DNA from: Flavobacteriales bacterium | Lineage (GTDB): Bacteria > Bacteroidota > Bacteroidia > Flavobacteriales_F > PHOS-HE28 | Direction of reading: 5' to 3' | Assembly (NCBI GenBank): GCA_016788295.1 | Contig: JAEUSY010000003.1 | Location: 1 to 64,000, forward strand | DNA: 64,000 nt | Shown here: in pieces, positions 50,735 to 61,549 of the stretch | Numbering within the stretch: position 1 is the stretch's first letter | Layout: the number at the start of each line of letters is the position of its first letter | Position numbers and translations under genes: made by a program | Notes under the pieces: model-generated | Databases searched by the model: none | What the model saw: only the letters and a program-made list of their open reading frames with translations | What the model was told of the DNA's origin: nothing

Positions 50735-52276
50735 TTATTTCGCCACAGCCACGGACCGTTTCTCGCGGATCACGGTGATCTTCACCTGTCCGGGATAGGT
50801 CATTTCGTTCATGATGCGATCGGCGATCTGCATGCTCAGCTCGTCGCTCTGTGCATCGGTGATCTTCTCGCTCTCCACCATTACGCGCAGCTCGCGACCG
50901 GCCTGGATGGCGAAGGCCTTGGTGACTCCGCCGTAGCTCATGGCCAGGCTTTCCAGGTCCTTCAGGCGCTGGATGTAGGCCTCGGTGGCCTCGCGGCGGG
51001 CACCCGGGCGGGCACCGCTGATGGCGTCGCAGGCCTGCACGATGGGCGAGAGCAGCGTGGTCATCTCGATCTCGTCGTGGTGGGCGCCGATGGCGTTGCA
51101 CACATCGGGCTTCTCGCCGTACTTCTCGGCCAGCTTCATGCCCAGGATGGCGTGCGGCAGCTCGGGATCCTCGTCGGGCACTTTGCCAATGTCGTGCAGC
51201 AAGCCGGCGCGCTTGGCCACTTTGGGGTTGAGGCCCAGTTCAGCGGCCATGATGGCGCTCAGATTGGCCACCTCACGGCTGTGCTGGAGCAGGTTCTGCC
51301 CGTAGGAGCTGCGGTACTTCATGCGGCCCACCATGCGGATCAGCTCGTTGTGCAACCCGTGGATGCCCAGGTCGATGCAGGTGCGCTTGCCCACCTCCAT
51401 GATCTCCTCCTCAAGGTGTTTGCGGGTCTTGGCCACGATCTCCTCGATACGCGCCGGATGGATACGGCCGTCCTTCACCAGTTGGTGCAGGGAGAGGCGG
51501 GCCACTTCGCGACGAACGGCATCGAAGCAGCTGAGGATGATGGCGCCCGGGGTATCGTCCACAATGATCTCCACGCCGGTGGCCTCTTCCAAGGTGCGGA
51601 TGTTGCGGCCTTCGCGCCCGATGATGCGGCCCTTCACATCGTCGTTCTCGATGTGGAACACGCTGACGCTGTTCTCAATGGCATGCTCGGTGGCCACGCG
51701 CTGGATGGTCTGGATCACAATGCGCTTGGCCTCCTTGTTGGCTGTGAGCTTGGCCTCCTCCTGGGCGTCCTTGATGTGGGCCATGGCGGCGGTACGGGCC
51801 TCGTCCTTCAGGCTCTCCACCAGTTGCTTGCGGGCCTCCTCGGCGTTCAGGCCGCTGATGTTCTCCAACAGGTTCACCTGCTTGGCGTGCATCTTCTCGG
51901 TCTCCTCGCGGCGGCGCTCCAGGCCCTCCAGCTTCTGCTCGAGCTCACCTTTCAGGCGGTCCACGTTCTTCTCCTTGTTGGCCAGGTCCTGCTGCTGGCG
52001 GCTGAGTTGCTGTTCACGCTGTTTCGCCTTTTCCTGGGCCTGCTGCACGGCGCGGTCCTTCTCGCGCACCTCTTTCTCATGCTCCTCCTTCATTTGCAGG
52101 AAGCGCTCCTTGGCCTGCAGGATCTTCTCCTTCTTCAGGGCTTCGGCCTCTGCTTCGGCCTCTTTGAGGATGCCGGAAGCACGTTTCTTCATCACGCTGT
52201 TCAGCGTAACGAACACAATGGCACCACCGACGACAAGGCCGCCGAGCAGTCCCACCAAAATGCTGATCATATCCAT
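50735..52276 (-). CDS. rny: Ribonuclease Y
   Basis: The 513-residue protein has an N-terminal membrane anchor (residues 4-26), a long coiled coil (30-180), a KH domain ([19 protein letters not shown], from about 215) and an HD domain ([13 protein letters not shown]). RNase Y is a membrane-bound endoribonuclease starting mRNA decay. All domains look intact. It follows zapA and a coiled-coil gene on the minus strand, a common order in the phylum. Confidence 0.95.
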   Translation of the reverse strand: MDMISILVGLLGGLVVGGAIVFVTLNSVMKKRASGILKEAEAEAEALKKEKILQAKERFLQMKEEHEKEVREKDRAVQQAQEKAKQREQQLSRQQQDLANKEKNVDRLKGELEQKLEGLERRREETEKMHAKQVNLLENISGLNAEEARKQLVESLKDEARTAAMAHIKDAQEEAKLTANKEAKRIVIQTIQRVATEHAIENSVSVFHIENDDVKGRIIGREGRNIRTLEEATGVEIIVDDTPGAIILSCFDAVRREVARLSLHQLVKDGRIHPARIEEIVAKTRKHLEEEIMEVGKRTCIDLGIHGLHNELIRMVGRMKYRSSYGQNLLQHSREVANLSAIMAAELGLNPKVAKRAGLLHDIGKVPDEDPELPHAILGMKLAEKYGEKPDVCNAIGAHHDEIEMTTLLSPIVQACDAISGARPGARREATEAYIQRLKDLESLAMSYGGVTKAFAIQAGRELRVMVESEKITDAQSDELSMQIADRIMNEMTYPGQVKITVIREKRSVAVAK

Positions 52277-52343
52277 GTGTCTCGCTGTGTTTTAGCGGAC
52301 CATGTTCCCCCGTGGAGCCGACACCCGGTAGAACAAAGGAACC

Positions 52344-52625
52344 TTAGGGCAGGACCTCGGCGAGCATGCGTTCCATGGCGGACAGTGCCGCCTCGGCGTT
52401 GGCCTTGTGCTGGGGCGCGGCGCTGTTCAAAGCGCGCACGGTCACTTCCAGGGAGGCCATGGCCAATAGGTCCTGCTTGTCGGTCAGTGGATACTGGGCC
52501 TTCAAGCGGGCGATGCTCTCGTTGATCTCGTCCACGGCTCGGCGTACGTTCTCCTCCTCCGCAGCTTGTATCGTCAGCGGGTAGGCGCGGCCGGCCAGTT
52601 CTATGCGTATCGATCGTTCTTCCAT
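52344..52625 (-). CDS. zapA: Cell-division protein ZapA
   Basis: The 93-residue protein matches ZapA: a beta-alpha head (SIRIELAGRAYPLTIQAAEEENVRRAVDEIN) and a dimerising helix (LLAMASLEVTV). ZapA bundles FtsZ filaments at mid-cell. It lies 6 bp after the coiled-coil gene and 67 bp upstream of rny, all on the minus strand. Confidence 0.9.
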   Translation of the reverse strand: MEERSIRIELAGRAYPLTIQAAEEENVRRAVDEINESIARLKAQYPLTDKQDLLAMASLEVTVRALNSAAPQHKANAEAALSAMERMLAEVLP

Positions 52626-52631
52626 GGCGTT

Positions 52632-52931
52632 CTATCGTGCGGCCTCTGGCGTAAGCAAAGCCAGGCAGCGGTCGATCTCATGGACCAGTTCATCGATGCG
52701 TTCCTTCGTTCCCGTGGTGCCCGGCCCGCTTTCGGCGGACCGTGCCTTTCGGAGGACCCCGTTCTCCCGTTCCAGTTCCGTCACGCGTGCCTTCAGCACT
52801 TCCGCTGTGCGGCGATGCTCATGGGCCTCCACCTCCAGCTCGTTCGCGCGGGCCTGCAATGCCTTGTGCTCGCCCACCAAGAGGGCGACCTTCTGCTGCA
52901 TGGCCTGGAGACGTTCGGAGAGGGTGTGCAT
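52632..52931 (-). CDS. Small coiled-coil protein upstream of zapA
   Basis: The protein has 99 residues from ATG 52931 (MHTLSERLQAMQQKVALLVGEHK). Residues 1-70 are one long heptad coiled coil; the end is a helical segment (RIDELVHEIDRCLALL). The longer frame to 53120 overlaps the promoter region and the divergent M23 gene. The position, 6 bp before zapA, suggests a division-related partner such as a ZapB-like helper; this is not proven. Confidence 0.7.
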   Translation of the reverse strand: MHTLSERLQAMQQKVALLVGEHKALQARANELEVEAHEHRRTAEVLKARVTELERENGVLRKARSAESGPGTTGTKERIDELVHEIDRCLALLTPEAAR

Positions 52932-52969
52932 GTGGTTACTGAACGGAATGGCGTTCAATGGTCCGGCCC

Positions 52970-52977
52970 CAAAGATA
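52970..52977 (-). promoter_or_regulatory. -7 box (TATCTTTG) for the coiled-coil/zapA/rny run
   Basis: On the minus strand TATCTTTG matches TAnnTTTG exactly and lies 38 bp before the ATG at 52931. No convincing -33 TTTG is at 19 bp spacing. Confidence 0.5.
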
Positions 52978-53102
52978 ACCGGGCACCCTGCTCCTGCACG
53001 GCTTTTGTTTGAACCCCAAGCTGTTGATGGCTTTACAAGTCTCGCGGACACCCTGCCCGGAATGCCATGATAGCTTGCACTACCCTCAGGACCCACACCC
53101 AA

Positions 53103-54854
53103 ATGCGCCTTCGCATACACTCGGATCCACTTTCAACCAAGCTGCTTATTGGTCTGTTAATCAGCGTGTTCGTATCTGTTGAATCGGGCGCTCAAACGCC
53201 CTCGGGAACACGCAAGTTCATCCCCCCGATGGACATCCCCATGCAGCTCTCGGGCAACTTCATGGAGCCCCGGACGGACCACTTCCATTCGGGCTTGGAC
53301 ATCCGCACTGAGGGGCGTGAGGGCATCCCGGTGAAGGCCGTCGCCGATGGGTGGATCTCGCGGATCAAGATCAGTCCGTGGGGCTATGGCAAGGCGGTGT
53401 ACATTGAACATGCCGACGGGCACACCTCGGTGTACGGGCACCTCCAGCAACTGAAAGGTCCCGCTGCGGAAGCCTGCCTAAACGCCCAATACGAACGCAA
53501 GGACTTCAGTATCGACATCTATCCAACAAAAGGCGAACTGGCTGTAAAACAGGGGGATGTGATCGGCCTGAGCGGCAATACGGGCGGCAGCGGCGGCCCC
53601 CACCTGCACTTTGAACTGAGGCGCCCCGGCGACCAGCATGCCGTTGACCCCGAGGCACTTGGCTACGATATTCCGGACCGGACACCCCCGGAGATGATCG
53701 GTGTGCGGTTGCATCCACTAACGGACAGCTCGTTGGTGGCTCCCTACCCGGCGAACGCCAAAGGCTACGCCACCCAAGGCGGCGCCGGCAAGTATGCCCT
53801 GAAACCGGGCCTGGCACCCATGGCTTATGGCACTGTGGGACTCTCGCTGCACGTGATCGACAGGTACGACAACAGCGGGGCCAAGTTCGGCGTGCGCAAG
53901 ATCGAGCTGTTCGTGGATAGCATACTGACGTTCAGCACCTTGCTGGACCATGTGGACTTCGATGTGAACCGGTACTGCAATGCCCACATGGACTACGAAG
54001 TTTACAAGGGGCAGAAGCTGGAATACCACCGCTGCTACAAGCAGCCCAACAACAAACTGCGGATCTATGGCAAGGAGCCGGCGCAAGGCCGCATCGCCTT
54101 GGTTCCCGGTCGCGACCACCGGATCAAACTCGTCGCCACCGATGCCAACGGCAACCGCTCGGAGCTTCGTTTCAACCTGCGCGGGGCCAGCTTCGAGGAA
54201 GCCCGTACATGGCCTGTAAAGACACTGGAAGGCAGCCTATTCCGATACGATACCGAGAACATACTTCAAGAGGATGGCGTGCGCCTGACCCTGCCTCCGA
54301 ACGCCTTGTACGACGATACCTACGTGCGCTACGCCCGCAGGCCGGCACCGGCGAAGGCCCTGGTACCAGTACACGTGCTGCACGACCCACTGACCCCCAT
54401 CCAAAGCAATAGTTCCCTGCGGATGGACCTGCCCGAACTGCCTGCCGAAAAGCGGAACAAGGCCCTCATTGTGCGGTTGGATGATAGTGGCAAAGTGAGC
54501 GCCGTGGGCGGCACCGTGGGCGATGGTGCGGTCACGGCCAACATCAGGGCCTTCGGGGCCTATACGCTGATGCTGGATACCGTGCCACCGGTGATCACCA
54601 ACGTGGACCTGCGCGCCGACATGAAAGGGCGTAACAGCTTCACCATCAAGATCGCCGACGACCTATCGGGGGTGGGCAGCTGGCGCGGCACGTTGGATGG
54701 CAAGTGGATCCTGCTGGAGTACGAACCCAAGAACAAGACCCTCACCCACACCTTCGACAAGCACAGCAAAGGCACTGGCAAGCGCACATTCGTGTTGGAA
54801 GTGACCGACGACCGGGGGAACACCGCGCGTTACGAAATGGCCTTCACGCATTGA
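53103..54854 (+). CDS. M23-family metallopeptidase (LytM) with C-terminal beta domains
   Basis: The 583-residue protein (ATG 53103) has a signal peptide (VSVESGAQ). The M23 peptidase has H62 and D66 in DHFHSGLDIRTEG, H113 in VYGHLQQL, and H167-L-H169 in GGPHLHFEL, a full LytM zinc set; it should cut peptidoglycan cross-bridges. The C-terminal two-thirds are Ig-like beta domains (for example VPPVITNVDLRADMKG). It diverges from the zapA run. Activity looks complete. Confidence 0.9.
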   Translation: MRLRIHSDPLSTKLLIGLLISVFVSVESGAQTPSGTRKFIPPMDIPMQLSGNFMEPRTDHFHSGLDIRTEGREGIPVKAVADGWISRIKISPWGYGKAVYIEHADGHTSVYGHLQQLKGPAAEACLNAQYERKDFSIDIYPTKGELAVKQGDVIGLSGNTGGSGGPHLHFELRRPGDQHAVDPEALGYDIPDRTPPEMIGVRLHPLTDSSLVAPYPANAKGYATQGGAGKYALKPGLAPMAYGTVGLSLHVIDRYDNSGAKFGVRKIELFVDSILTFSTLLDHVDFDVNRYCNAHMDYEVYKGQKLEYHRCYKQPNNKLRIYGKEPAQGRIALVPGRDHRIKLVATDANGNRSELRFNLRGASFEEARTWPVKTLEGSLFRYDTENILQEDGVRLTLPPNALYDDTYVRYARRPAPAKALVPVHVLHDPLTPIQSNSSLRMDLPELPAEKRNKALIVRLDDSGKVSAVGGTVGDGAVTANIRAFGAYTLMLDTVPPVITNVDLRADMKGRNSFTIKIADDLSGVGSWRGTLDGKWILLEYEPKNKTLTHTFDKHSKGTGKRTFVLEVTDDRGNTARYEMAFTH

Positions 54855-54895
54855 CCATGGTATACGCGGATCACCACCAGCCGCGTTCACGGAAC

Positions 54896-55549
54896 ATGCG
54901 AAGAAGGACACTCCTACTGGCCGGATCGGTGATCGCGGCCACGGTCATGCTGGCGCTGCAGGCAGATCCCCTCAGTTCGCCGGCCAAGACGAATAACTAC
55001 CTGGACCTGCTGCGCGAAGGGGACATCGTTTTCCAGCAGACCGGCGGCGAACAAGGACGGGCCGTGCGCCTGGCTACCGGTTCACCGTGGACCCACGTGG
55101 GGATCCTGTTCAAGCAGAGTGGCAAGTGGATGGTGTACGAGGCCGTGGGCCCTGTGCAGTTCGCGCCCCTTGCGGAATGGATCGAGCGCGGCACCGACGA
55201 CCATTGGACCGCCAAGCGATGGAAGGCAGAGGACCGGACCTTGAGCGCTGATGAGCTGGCGCGCCTGAAGAACGCCGGCACCCGCTTCAAGGGCCTGCCC
55301 TACGACCTTCAGTTCATCTGGAGCGATGAACGCATCTATTGCTCGGAGCTGGTCTGGAAGATGTACAAGGAAGGACCTGGCATAGAACTGTGCGCCCCAC
55401 GCCCCATGCGCGAGCACGACCTCGGCACTCCGGCCGTGCAAGAGTTGATGCGCAAACGCTATGGCAGCGCACCGCCATTGGACGAACCCATAATCTCGCC
55501 CGGCGCCCTGTTCGACTGCCCCTTGCTTTCCACGGTGGTGGCTCGCTGA
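54896..55549 (+). CDS. YiiX-like permuted-papain cysteine hydrolase
   Basis: The protein has 217 residues from ATG 54896 (MRRRTLLLAG), with an N-terminal anchor or signal. The catalytic residues of the permuted NlpC/P60 fold are H67 (SPWTHVGIL), E82 (YEAVGP) and C149 (RIYCSELVWKMY). YiiX-type proteins are amidases or peptidases, often envelope-linked. It starts 41 bp after the M23 peptidase gene and may be co-transcribed. The substrate is not known. Confidence 0.82.
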   Translation: MRRRTLLLAGSVIAATVMLALQADPLSSPAKTNNYLDLLREGDIVFQQTGGEQGRAVRLATGSPWTHVGILFKQSGKWMVYEAVGPVQFAPLAEWIERGTDDHWTAKRWKAEDRTLSADELARLKNAGTRFKGLPYDLQFIWSDERIYCSELVWKMYKEGPGIELCAPRPMREHDLGTPAVQELMRKRYGSAPPLDEPIISPGALFDCPLLSTVVAR

Positions 55550-55593
55550 ACGGGTGGATGGCCCGGGTTGCGTATCTCTGTGGCCGCACCATC

Positions 55594-56409
55594 ATGCTTG
55601 CACGTAGCCTGCTCATTCCCTGCCTGGTCGCTCTGGCGTTCGGGCTTGTGGGCTGTTCTCCACCGGATCCAGGAGCCGTGCTGATCATTGGCCATGGTGG
55701 CGCGGGTTCCGAAGGCCAGCACCCCATGAATTCGGAGGAAGCCTTGGAGGATGGTCTTGCTCTTGGCTTCAACGGCGTGGAGCTCGATGTTCAGCTCACG
55801 GCCGATGATGTGCTGGTGGCCTTCCACCCCGCGCAATTGAACGAACTCACTCCCTGCGCAGGCAAGGTGAACGCCTTACGCTGGGAAGACCTGCTCCGCT
55901 GCCCCAATACCGCCGAGGGCGACCGCGCTTACCCTATTGTCCGGCTTGACAGCTTGCTACCGGTCTTGTCCAAGAAATACCCCGGCGCGGACTTCACCTT
56001 GGACATCAAGCTCTTTGCTGAAGGGGACTGGCGGCCTTACTTGGACCGCTTCAGCGATGCCATCCAAGCACTGCATGAACACCCTGTGCTTGCTGGACGA
56101 TTGATCGTGGAATGCCAGAACGACGAATTCCTGCGGATGCTGCACGGCAAAACGCCTTCCCTGCCACTATTCCTCTACGCCACTGATGCCACGAACGGCA
56201 TTGCCCGCGCAACTTCCTTGGGCTGTGTGGGTGTTACAATGGATAACGCCCGCATGGGCCAAGCGGAAGTGGCGGCCGCCCGTGCCCAAGGCGTGAAGGT
56301 CACCTTGTTCGGTGTGGACGGCTGGTGGAGCCATCGGGATGCACTGGCCAAAGGCCCGGACCGAATGCAGACCGACGCCCCGGATCAATTGATACGGAAC
56401 CGGAAGTGA
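55594..56409 (+). CDS. Glycerophosphodiester phosphodiesterase lipoprotein
   Basis: The 271-residue protein has a lipobox (GLVGC, Cys21) and a GDPD TIM barrel. IIGHGGAGSEGQHPMNS holds H34, but Gly replaces the usual Arg of HRG and PMN that of PEN. NGVELDVQLT supplies E63 and D65, and LVAFHPA the second catalytic His (H78). The enzyme splits glycerophosphodiesters to glycerol-3-phosphate and alcohols. The changed HGG motif may shift specificity. It follows YiiX on the plus strand. Confidence 0.8.
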   Translation: MLARSLLIPCLVALAFGLVGCSPPDPGAVLIIGHGGAGSEGQHPMNSEEALEDGLALGFNGVELDVQLTADDVLVAFHPAQLNELTPCAGKVNALRWEDLLRCPNTAEGDRAYPIVRLDSLLPVLSKKYPGADFTLDIKLFAEGDWRPYLDRFSDAIQALHEHPVLAGRLIVECQNDEFLRMLHGKTPSLPLFLYATDATNGIARATSLGCVGVTMDNARMGQAEVAAARAQGVKVTLFGVDGWWSHRDALAKGPDRMQTDAPDQLIRNRK

Positions 56410-56449
56410 TGAGCGATCAGGCCTTCACGAAGCGAACCGCAGAATGCGA

Positions 56450-58219
56450 TCAGCGGACCCGCACTAGCCGCAGGTCCTCTTGCTTCAGCATCACGGCATA
56501 CTCGTTCCGGTAGCCGTTCTCCGGGCCGGTGCGGATCATGCGGAAGCCCATGTGCAGCGGTGACTGCGCACTGTTGGCCATACGGTCCATAAGACCTACG
56601 GGGCCACCATCGCTCAGTGCCTTCACATAGGCCAAGGTCACATCGAAACCGAGGAGGGCATACTCATCAACATCATTCCGGAAACGTTCCCTGAAGGCGC
56701 GCGTGAAGGCCTGCACAGCGGCGTCGTCCGGATCGGCGAAGGATGCCGCAGCGAAATGGAAGCCAAGCAGTTCCAGATCGTTGGTGGCCACGGTCTCCAT
56801 GTTCTGCCATGTCTCCAACCCCACGAGCATGAACTTGTACTTGGAGGCCAACGGCTTCAGCTTGCTAACCAGGGTGGTCACGTACTCCACATCCTCCCCT
56901 GGGGCCAGCAACACGTTCAGGCGGTTGGCGTCCAGCTTTGATACCAGGTCGCCCAGCTCGCGGCGACCGGGCTTGGCCACCAACGCACTATCACGCAACC
57001 GAGCCGATTGGCCAGCGAGCGCATCGCGCACGGCCCTGGCCATCTGGTCCTGCATTTCCTTCTCGGCAGGCAGGTCCGGGCACAACAACACGATGTTCTC
57101 ACGGGCATAGCGTGTTCCCACGAAACGGCCGCTATGCCGCACCAGATCGCTGCGGGTGGGTGTCACCTTGCTCACGGTGGGATTGCCGAGGATCACTTTG
57201 TTGCTCTGGGGCACAGGGCATACGATGGGCACACTGGTGGTGCGCGCCAACTGTTCAATGGCCGAACGGTGGAACGGCCCGATGAACAGATCGGTGCCGG
57301 TGAGCTCGGACTTCTTCAGGGACGTGTTCCACGTGCGGGCATCATCGCCCATGTCCACCACACGCACCTCGGCATTCACACCCATGCGCTGAAGCGAGTC
57401 CAACGCAATGCGGGCACCGGCCCAGAACTGCGTGGCAATGCGGGTGGCCTCGTAGAACCGCGGCTCGTCCTTGGGCAATGCCATCACACTATCGTTACGC
57501 GCAATGGAGAAGGGCAACAGGTAGGTGACCGTGATCCGTTCACCTGCATTGGGTATCGCGGGAACCGGGACCACCGGTGCCTTCGCCCCTGGCGGAAGCG
57601 GAATGCGCACCACACTGCCAGCCTTCAATCCTTCGGGCAAGCCACCGTTCGCTTTCTGAATGGCCTCCGGGGCCACCCCATAGAGCTGGCCCAGCGCATA
57701 CAGGGTCTCCCCTTGCTTCACGGTATGCTCAACGATGTTCTCCGGCACAGCAGGACGCGTAACGGCATCGGGCTGGCCCTGCACTTTGCCCGCGACAGGC
57801 ACTACAATGGCCATTCCCTCGCGCAGCCCCGTCTGGGCCTCGGGGTTGCGTTCCAGCAGCACGTTCACATCCACACCGTAGTTGCGTGCGATACCGAACA
57901 GGGTCTCCTTCTTGGCCACGGTGTGGACCAGTTCACCATCCTTGGCCATGGTGGGGGCCGCTTTCACTTCCTTCTTCACCACGGCATCCTTGGGCACCAG
58001 TAGTTCCTGGCCGATGCTCAGACCGGCACTGGCGGCGGGGTTGGCGGCCAGCAACGCATCCACCGGAACGGCGTACGTGCGAGCAATGGCATAAAGGGTC
58101 TGACCCGCCTCCACGTGGTGCACCGTATAAGTACGCCCATCAACGGTGCGCGTTTCCTGTGCGAAGGAGAACGAGGTCCACAGCAGCAGGGCCAGGACGA
58201 AGGAAAAACGGAGGGTCAT
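56450..58219 (-). CDS. LysM protein fused to a periplasmic-binding-type domain
   Basis: The 589-residue protein has a signal peptide and three LysM repeats (about 30-75, 95-140 and 165-210: [53 protein letters not shown]). The rest (from about 230) is a type 1 periplasmic-binding fold similar to ABC ligand-binding/LppC-like domains ([38 protein letters not shown]). It probably binds peptidoglycan and a ligand in the periplasm. Its start overlaps the guaA stop (ATGA), supporting 58219. Confidence 0.8.
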   Translation of the reverse strand: MTLRFSFVLALLLWTSFSFAQETRTVDGRTYTVHHVEAGQTLYAIARTYAVPVDALLAANPAASAGLSIGQELLVPKDAVVKKEVKAAPTMAKDGELVHTVAKKETLFGIARNYGVDVNVLLERNPEAQTGLREGMAIVVPVAGKVQGQPDAVTRPAVPENIVEHTVKQGETLYALGQLYGVAPEAIQKANGGLPEGLKAGSVVRIPLPPGAKAPVVPVPAIPNAGERITVTYLLPFSIARNDSVMALPKDEPRFYEATRIATQFWAGARIALDSLQRMGVNAEVRVVDMGDDARTWNTSLKKSELTGTDLFIGPFHRSAIEQLARTTSVPIVCPVPQSNKVILGNPTVSKVTPTRSDLVRHSGRFVGTRYARENIVLLCPDLPAEKEMQDQMARAVRDALAGQSARLRDSALVAKPGRRELGDLVSKLDANRLNVLLAPGEDVEYVTTLVSKLKPLASKYKFMLVGLETWQNMETVATNDLELLGFHFAAASFADPDDAAVQAFTRAFRERFRNDVDEYALLGFDVTLAYVKALSDGGPVGLMDRMANSAQSPLHMGFRMIRTGPENGYRNEYAVMLKQEDLRLVRVR

Positions 58220-59748
58220 TCCCATTCGATGGTGGCCGGGGGCTTTGAGCTGATGTCATACACCACACGGTTAACGCCGCGCACCCGGTTGATGATGCTG
58301 TTCGATATCCGTGCCAGGAACTCGTAGGGCAGGTGGCACCAGTCGGCGGTCATGCCATCGGTGCTGGTCACGGCGCGCAGGGCCACCGCGTTCTCGTAGG
58401 TGCGTTCATCACCCATTACGCCCACGCTGCGCACGGGCAGGAGGATGGCTCCGGCCTGCCACACCTGGTCGTAAAGACCTTCATCGCGCAAGCCTTGGAT
58501 GAAGATGTGGTCCACCTCCTGGAGCAGGGCCACCTTTTCCGGAGTGATCTCGCCCAGGATGCGGATGGCGAGGCCCGGGCCCGGGAAGGGGTGCCGGCCC
58601 AGGATGTTCGGATCGAGGCCCAACTCGCGGCCAACGCGGCGCACTTCGTCCTTGAACAGTAGGCGAAGCGGTTCCACCACCTGCAGCTTCATTCGATCAG
58701 GTAGGCCGCCCACGTTGTGGTGGCTCTTGATGGTAACGCTGGGGCCGTTCACGCTCACGCTCTCGATCACATCGGGGTAGATGGTGCCCTGGCCGAGCCA
58801 CTTCACATCAGTTATCCGGTGCGCCTCGCGGTCGAACACTTCGATGAAGGTGCGGCCGATGGCCTTGCGCTTCGCCTCGGGTTCCTCCAGCCCCTTAAGG
58901 GCCGCATAGAACTCCTCCTTGGCATCCACACCGGTGATGTTGAGGCCCAGGTGGCGATAGCTCTCTAGAACGCGGTTGTACTCATCCTTGCGCAGCAGGC
59001 CGTTATCCACGAAGATGCAGTGCAGGCGGTCGCCAATGGCGCGGTCCAGCAGCAGGGCGGCCACGGAGCTGTCAACACCGCCGCTCAGGGCCAGCACCAC
59101 TTGGTCCTGTCCGAGCTGTTGTTGCAGGCGCTCAATGGTGTGCTCAACGAAGGCGTGCGGGGTCCAATCGCCCTCGCAACCACAAATGCCGATCACGAAG
59201 TTGTGCAGCAGTTGCAGGCCATCGGTGGTGTGGTACACCTCGGGATGGAACTGCACTGCGAAGGTCATGTGGTCGTTCAGCCGGTAGGCTGCCACAGGAA
59301 CGTCCTTGGTGCTGGCGATCACGTCCATGGCCTCGCTGGGCGCGGTGATGCTGTCGCCATGGCTCATCCACACCTGGGTGCCGGCCTGGATCCCGTCGAA
59401 CAGGTGGCTGTCGGTGATGGTGGTGAGGTGGGCGCGGCCATATTCGCTCACTTTGGAGCGTTCCACCGGTGCGCCGGCGCGCTTGGCCAGCAGCTGGGCA
59501 CCGTAGCATACACCGAGCACTGGCACTCTGCCCAGCATGCCCGTGAGGTCGGTATCGGGCGCGTTGGTGTCGTGCACGCTGCTGGGGCTGCCACTGAGGA
59601 TGACGCCCTTGATGGTGGGATCGCCAACGAACTGCTGCGCCTTGCTGAAGGGATGGATCTCGCAATACACGTTCAACTCGCGCACGCGCCTGGCGATGAG
59701 CTGGGTGTACTGGGAACCATGATCGAGAATAAGGATGGAACCGGCCAC
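58216..59748 (-). CDS. guaA: GMP synthase (glutamine-hydrolysing)
   Basis: The protein has 510 residues from a GTG at 59748 ([16 protein letters not shown] as translated); an ATG 42 bp further upstream adds a non-conserved tail. The amidotransferase has [13 protein letters not shown] with its Cys and HGDSI. The ATP pyrophosphatase P-loop is [15 protein letters not shown], and the C-terminal dimer domain ends [18 protein letters not shown]. The enzyme converts XMP to GMP with glutamine and ATP. All parts look intact. Confidence 0.94.
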   Translation of the reverse strand: MAGSILILDHGSQYTQLIARRVRELNVYCEIHPFSKAQQFVGDPTIKGVILSGSPSSVHDTNAPDTDLTGMLGRVPVLGVCYGAQLLAKRAGAPVERSKVSEYGRAHLTTITDSHLFDGIQAGTQVWMSHGDSITAPSEAMDVIASTKDVPVAAYRLNDHMTFAVQFHPEVYHTTDGLQLLHNFVIGICGCEGDWTPHAFVEHTIERLQQQLGQDQVVLALSGGVDSSVAALLLDRAIGDRLHCIFVDNGLLRKDEYNRVLESYRHLGLNITGVDAKEEFYAALKGLEEPEAKRKAIGRTFIEVFDREAHRITDVKWLGQGTIYPDVIESVSVNGPSVTIKSHHNVGGLPDRMKLQVVEPLRLLFKDEVRRVGRELGLDPNILGRHPFPGPGLAIRILGEITPEKVALLQEVDHIFIQGLRDEGLYDQVWQAGAILLPVRSVGVMGDERTYENAVALRAVTSTDGMTADWCHLPYEFLARISNSIINRVRGVNRVVYDISSKPPATIEWE

Positions 59749-59828
59749 GGGTTGGATGCCTCCGGTACAGATGATCCGGCGACGCCTCAAAAGTAGCAGC
59801 CCTGCCCGGAGCGGGAATGAAGAAGCGC

Positions 59829-61415
59829 TCAGGCCTCCTCGAACAGGCTGAAACAGGGCGAAAGCGGATCCAAGTTACCCAGAAGCTCATCCAGGAAACC
59901 GACGCCACGCGCGGCCAGCATGGGCAATATGTTTGCCCGGCGCTCCTGCAGGCCACCACCCGGGAAGAGCTCAGCATGGGCACTGCGCATCCGGGCCATC
60001 GCGGTATCCTGCTGGCGCTTGGCCGCACGCACCATGCTGCGCTCGATGCGATCCACTCCTTTCAACGCACTGGTGCGGCGCGCTTCAACGGCACCACGCA
60101 GGGTGGCATCGGCGGTACTGGCCTTGGCCAACAGATCGTCATAGAAAGCGGAAAGACGCTGACGTTCGGCAGCGAGGTCCGCGCTGAAGGTGGCTCGCGC
60201 AGAGGCCACACGGGCCATCAACGGCGACTGATCGGCAAAGAGTTCCTCCGTGGCAAGGTCCAATGCATGCCATTGGCGCAGGCGTTTGGTACTGATGAAG
60301 CCTGCGCTGGTGCGGAGGATCAACCTGGGCATGGGTACTTGCAGGGCTTGGAAGAGCCAGCGCAGTTGCAGCCAGTAGGCCAACTCCCCGCCTCCGCCCA
60401 CATAGGCCACGTTGGGCAGCACCACCTCCTGGTACACCGGACGTAACAACACATTGGGCGAGAAGCGCTCGGGGTGCGTGTCCACCTCGGCCATCAGTTG
60501 GTCCAGCGTGAAGGTGGGGCCGCCATCCAGCACCCGGAAGCCATCCCACTCCAGAATGATGCGCGAACGGTGCCCGGGCCGCAAATGGAAGAGATTGATC
60601 TCGCGGGCGTGGGCTTGCACAGCAAAATGTTCCGCCAAGCGGGCATTGGCATAGGACACGCTCCTTTCAGCTACCTGGTTGAGCAACTCTTCCTTCACCA
60701 CGGGTGCGAACAAGCGCTTGAGCTCAGGGTGATCGGCATCAAGGACCAACAGGCCGAAGCGACCGAACAAGGCATGCACGAAACGCCGCGTAGCCTCGGC
60801 CAGGGTACGTTCCGGTCGGTAGTGTTCACGCAACAAAGCGGCCATCTCCGCGGCATGGGCACCTTCGCCAAGGTGGGCAATGGCCTCTTCGAGCGCTGAT
60901 GTGATGCCGTCCAGGGCCATGCGCCCTACTGCACCACCGGCGTGGCCCGGCCATTGCAGTTTGTGGTCGCCGAAGAAGGTGTGGTCGATCTCGGCGCGAT
61001 CATGGTCCTCGGTGGCCATCCAGAACACCGGCACCACAGGGCGCCCGGTGGCTGCTGCCAATTCACGCGCCACCCGAATGGTGTTCAGCAATTTGAACGG
61101 CACGTATAGTGGTCCGCCGAAAAGCACCAACTGATGGCCGGTGGTCACTGTAAAGGCATCGGGACGGGCAAGGTCTCGAAGGCTTTGTTCCACAGCGGCT
61201 TCGGCCGGAAGACCTTGATATTGCGACCGAAGCACACGGACAAGCACTTCCCGAGCGGCCGGATCGAACTGTCGTTGAGCAGCTGCCTGCACCAGACCGG
61301 CAAGGTCGGAAGGTCCGGCGTGGAATTCCCGTGTGCGCTCACCGCCCGCCAAATAGTCCAGCACCAACGGGCTGAACCGGTGGGTGGCGGCGTAGGGAAT
61401 ACAGAGGGGCTGCAT
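59829..61415 (-). CDS. bshC: Bacillithiol biosynthesis cysteine-adding enzyme BshC
   Basis: The 528-residue protein matches BshC along its length: [43 protein letters not shown], then the C-terminal coiled-coil and SLFEE end. BshC joins cysteine to glucosaminyl-malate, the last step of bacillithiol synthesis, so this organism probably uses bacillithiol as its thiol. bshA and bshB are not in the window. The gene is monocistronic by its flanks. Confidence 0.9.
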   Translation of the reverse strand: MQPLCIPYAATHRFSPLVLDYLAGGERTREFHAGPSDLAGLVQAAAQRQFDPAAREVLVRVLRSQYQGLPAEAAVEQSLRDLARPDAFTVTTGHQLVLFGGPLYVPFKLLNTIRVARELAAATGRPVVPVFWMATEDHDRAEIDHTFFGDHKLQWPGHAGGAVGRMALDGITSALEEAIAHLGEGAHAAEMAALLREHYRPERTLAEATRRFVHALFGRFGLLVLDADHPELKRLFAPVVKEELLNQVAERSVSYANARLAEHFAVQAHAREINLFHLRPGHRSRIILEWDGFRVLDGGPTFTLDQLMAEVDTHPERFSPNVLLRPVYQEVVLPNVAYVGGGGELAYWLQLRWLFQALQVPMPRLILRTSAGFISTKRLRQWHALDLATEELFADQSPLMARVASARATFSADLAAERQRLSAFYDDLLAKASTADATLRGAVEARRTSALKGVDRIERSMVRAAKRQQDTAMARMRSAHAELFPGGGLQERRANILPMLAARGVGFLDELLGNLDPLSPCFSLFEEA

Positions 61416-61549
61416 GCGGGGCGCAAAGGTATCCGTCGTTCATCCGCATGGGGCGAAAGGCGAATGCTCCTTCGATCGATTGGGATCGCAATGGGATCAA
61501 CAAGCCTATATCCGACGGATCTGGTAATTTCCTTGCTTCGCTGATAATC

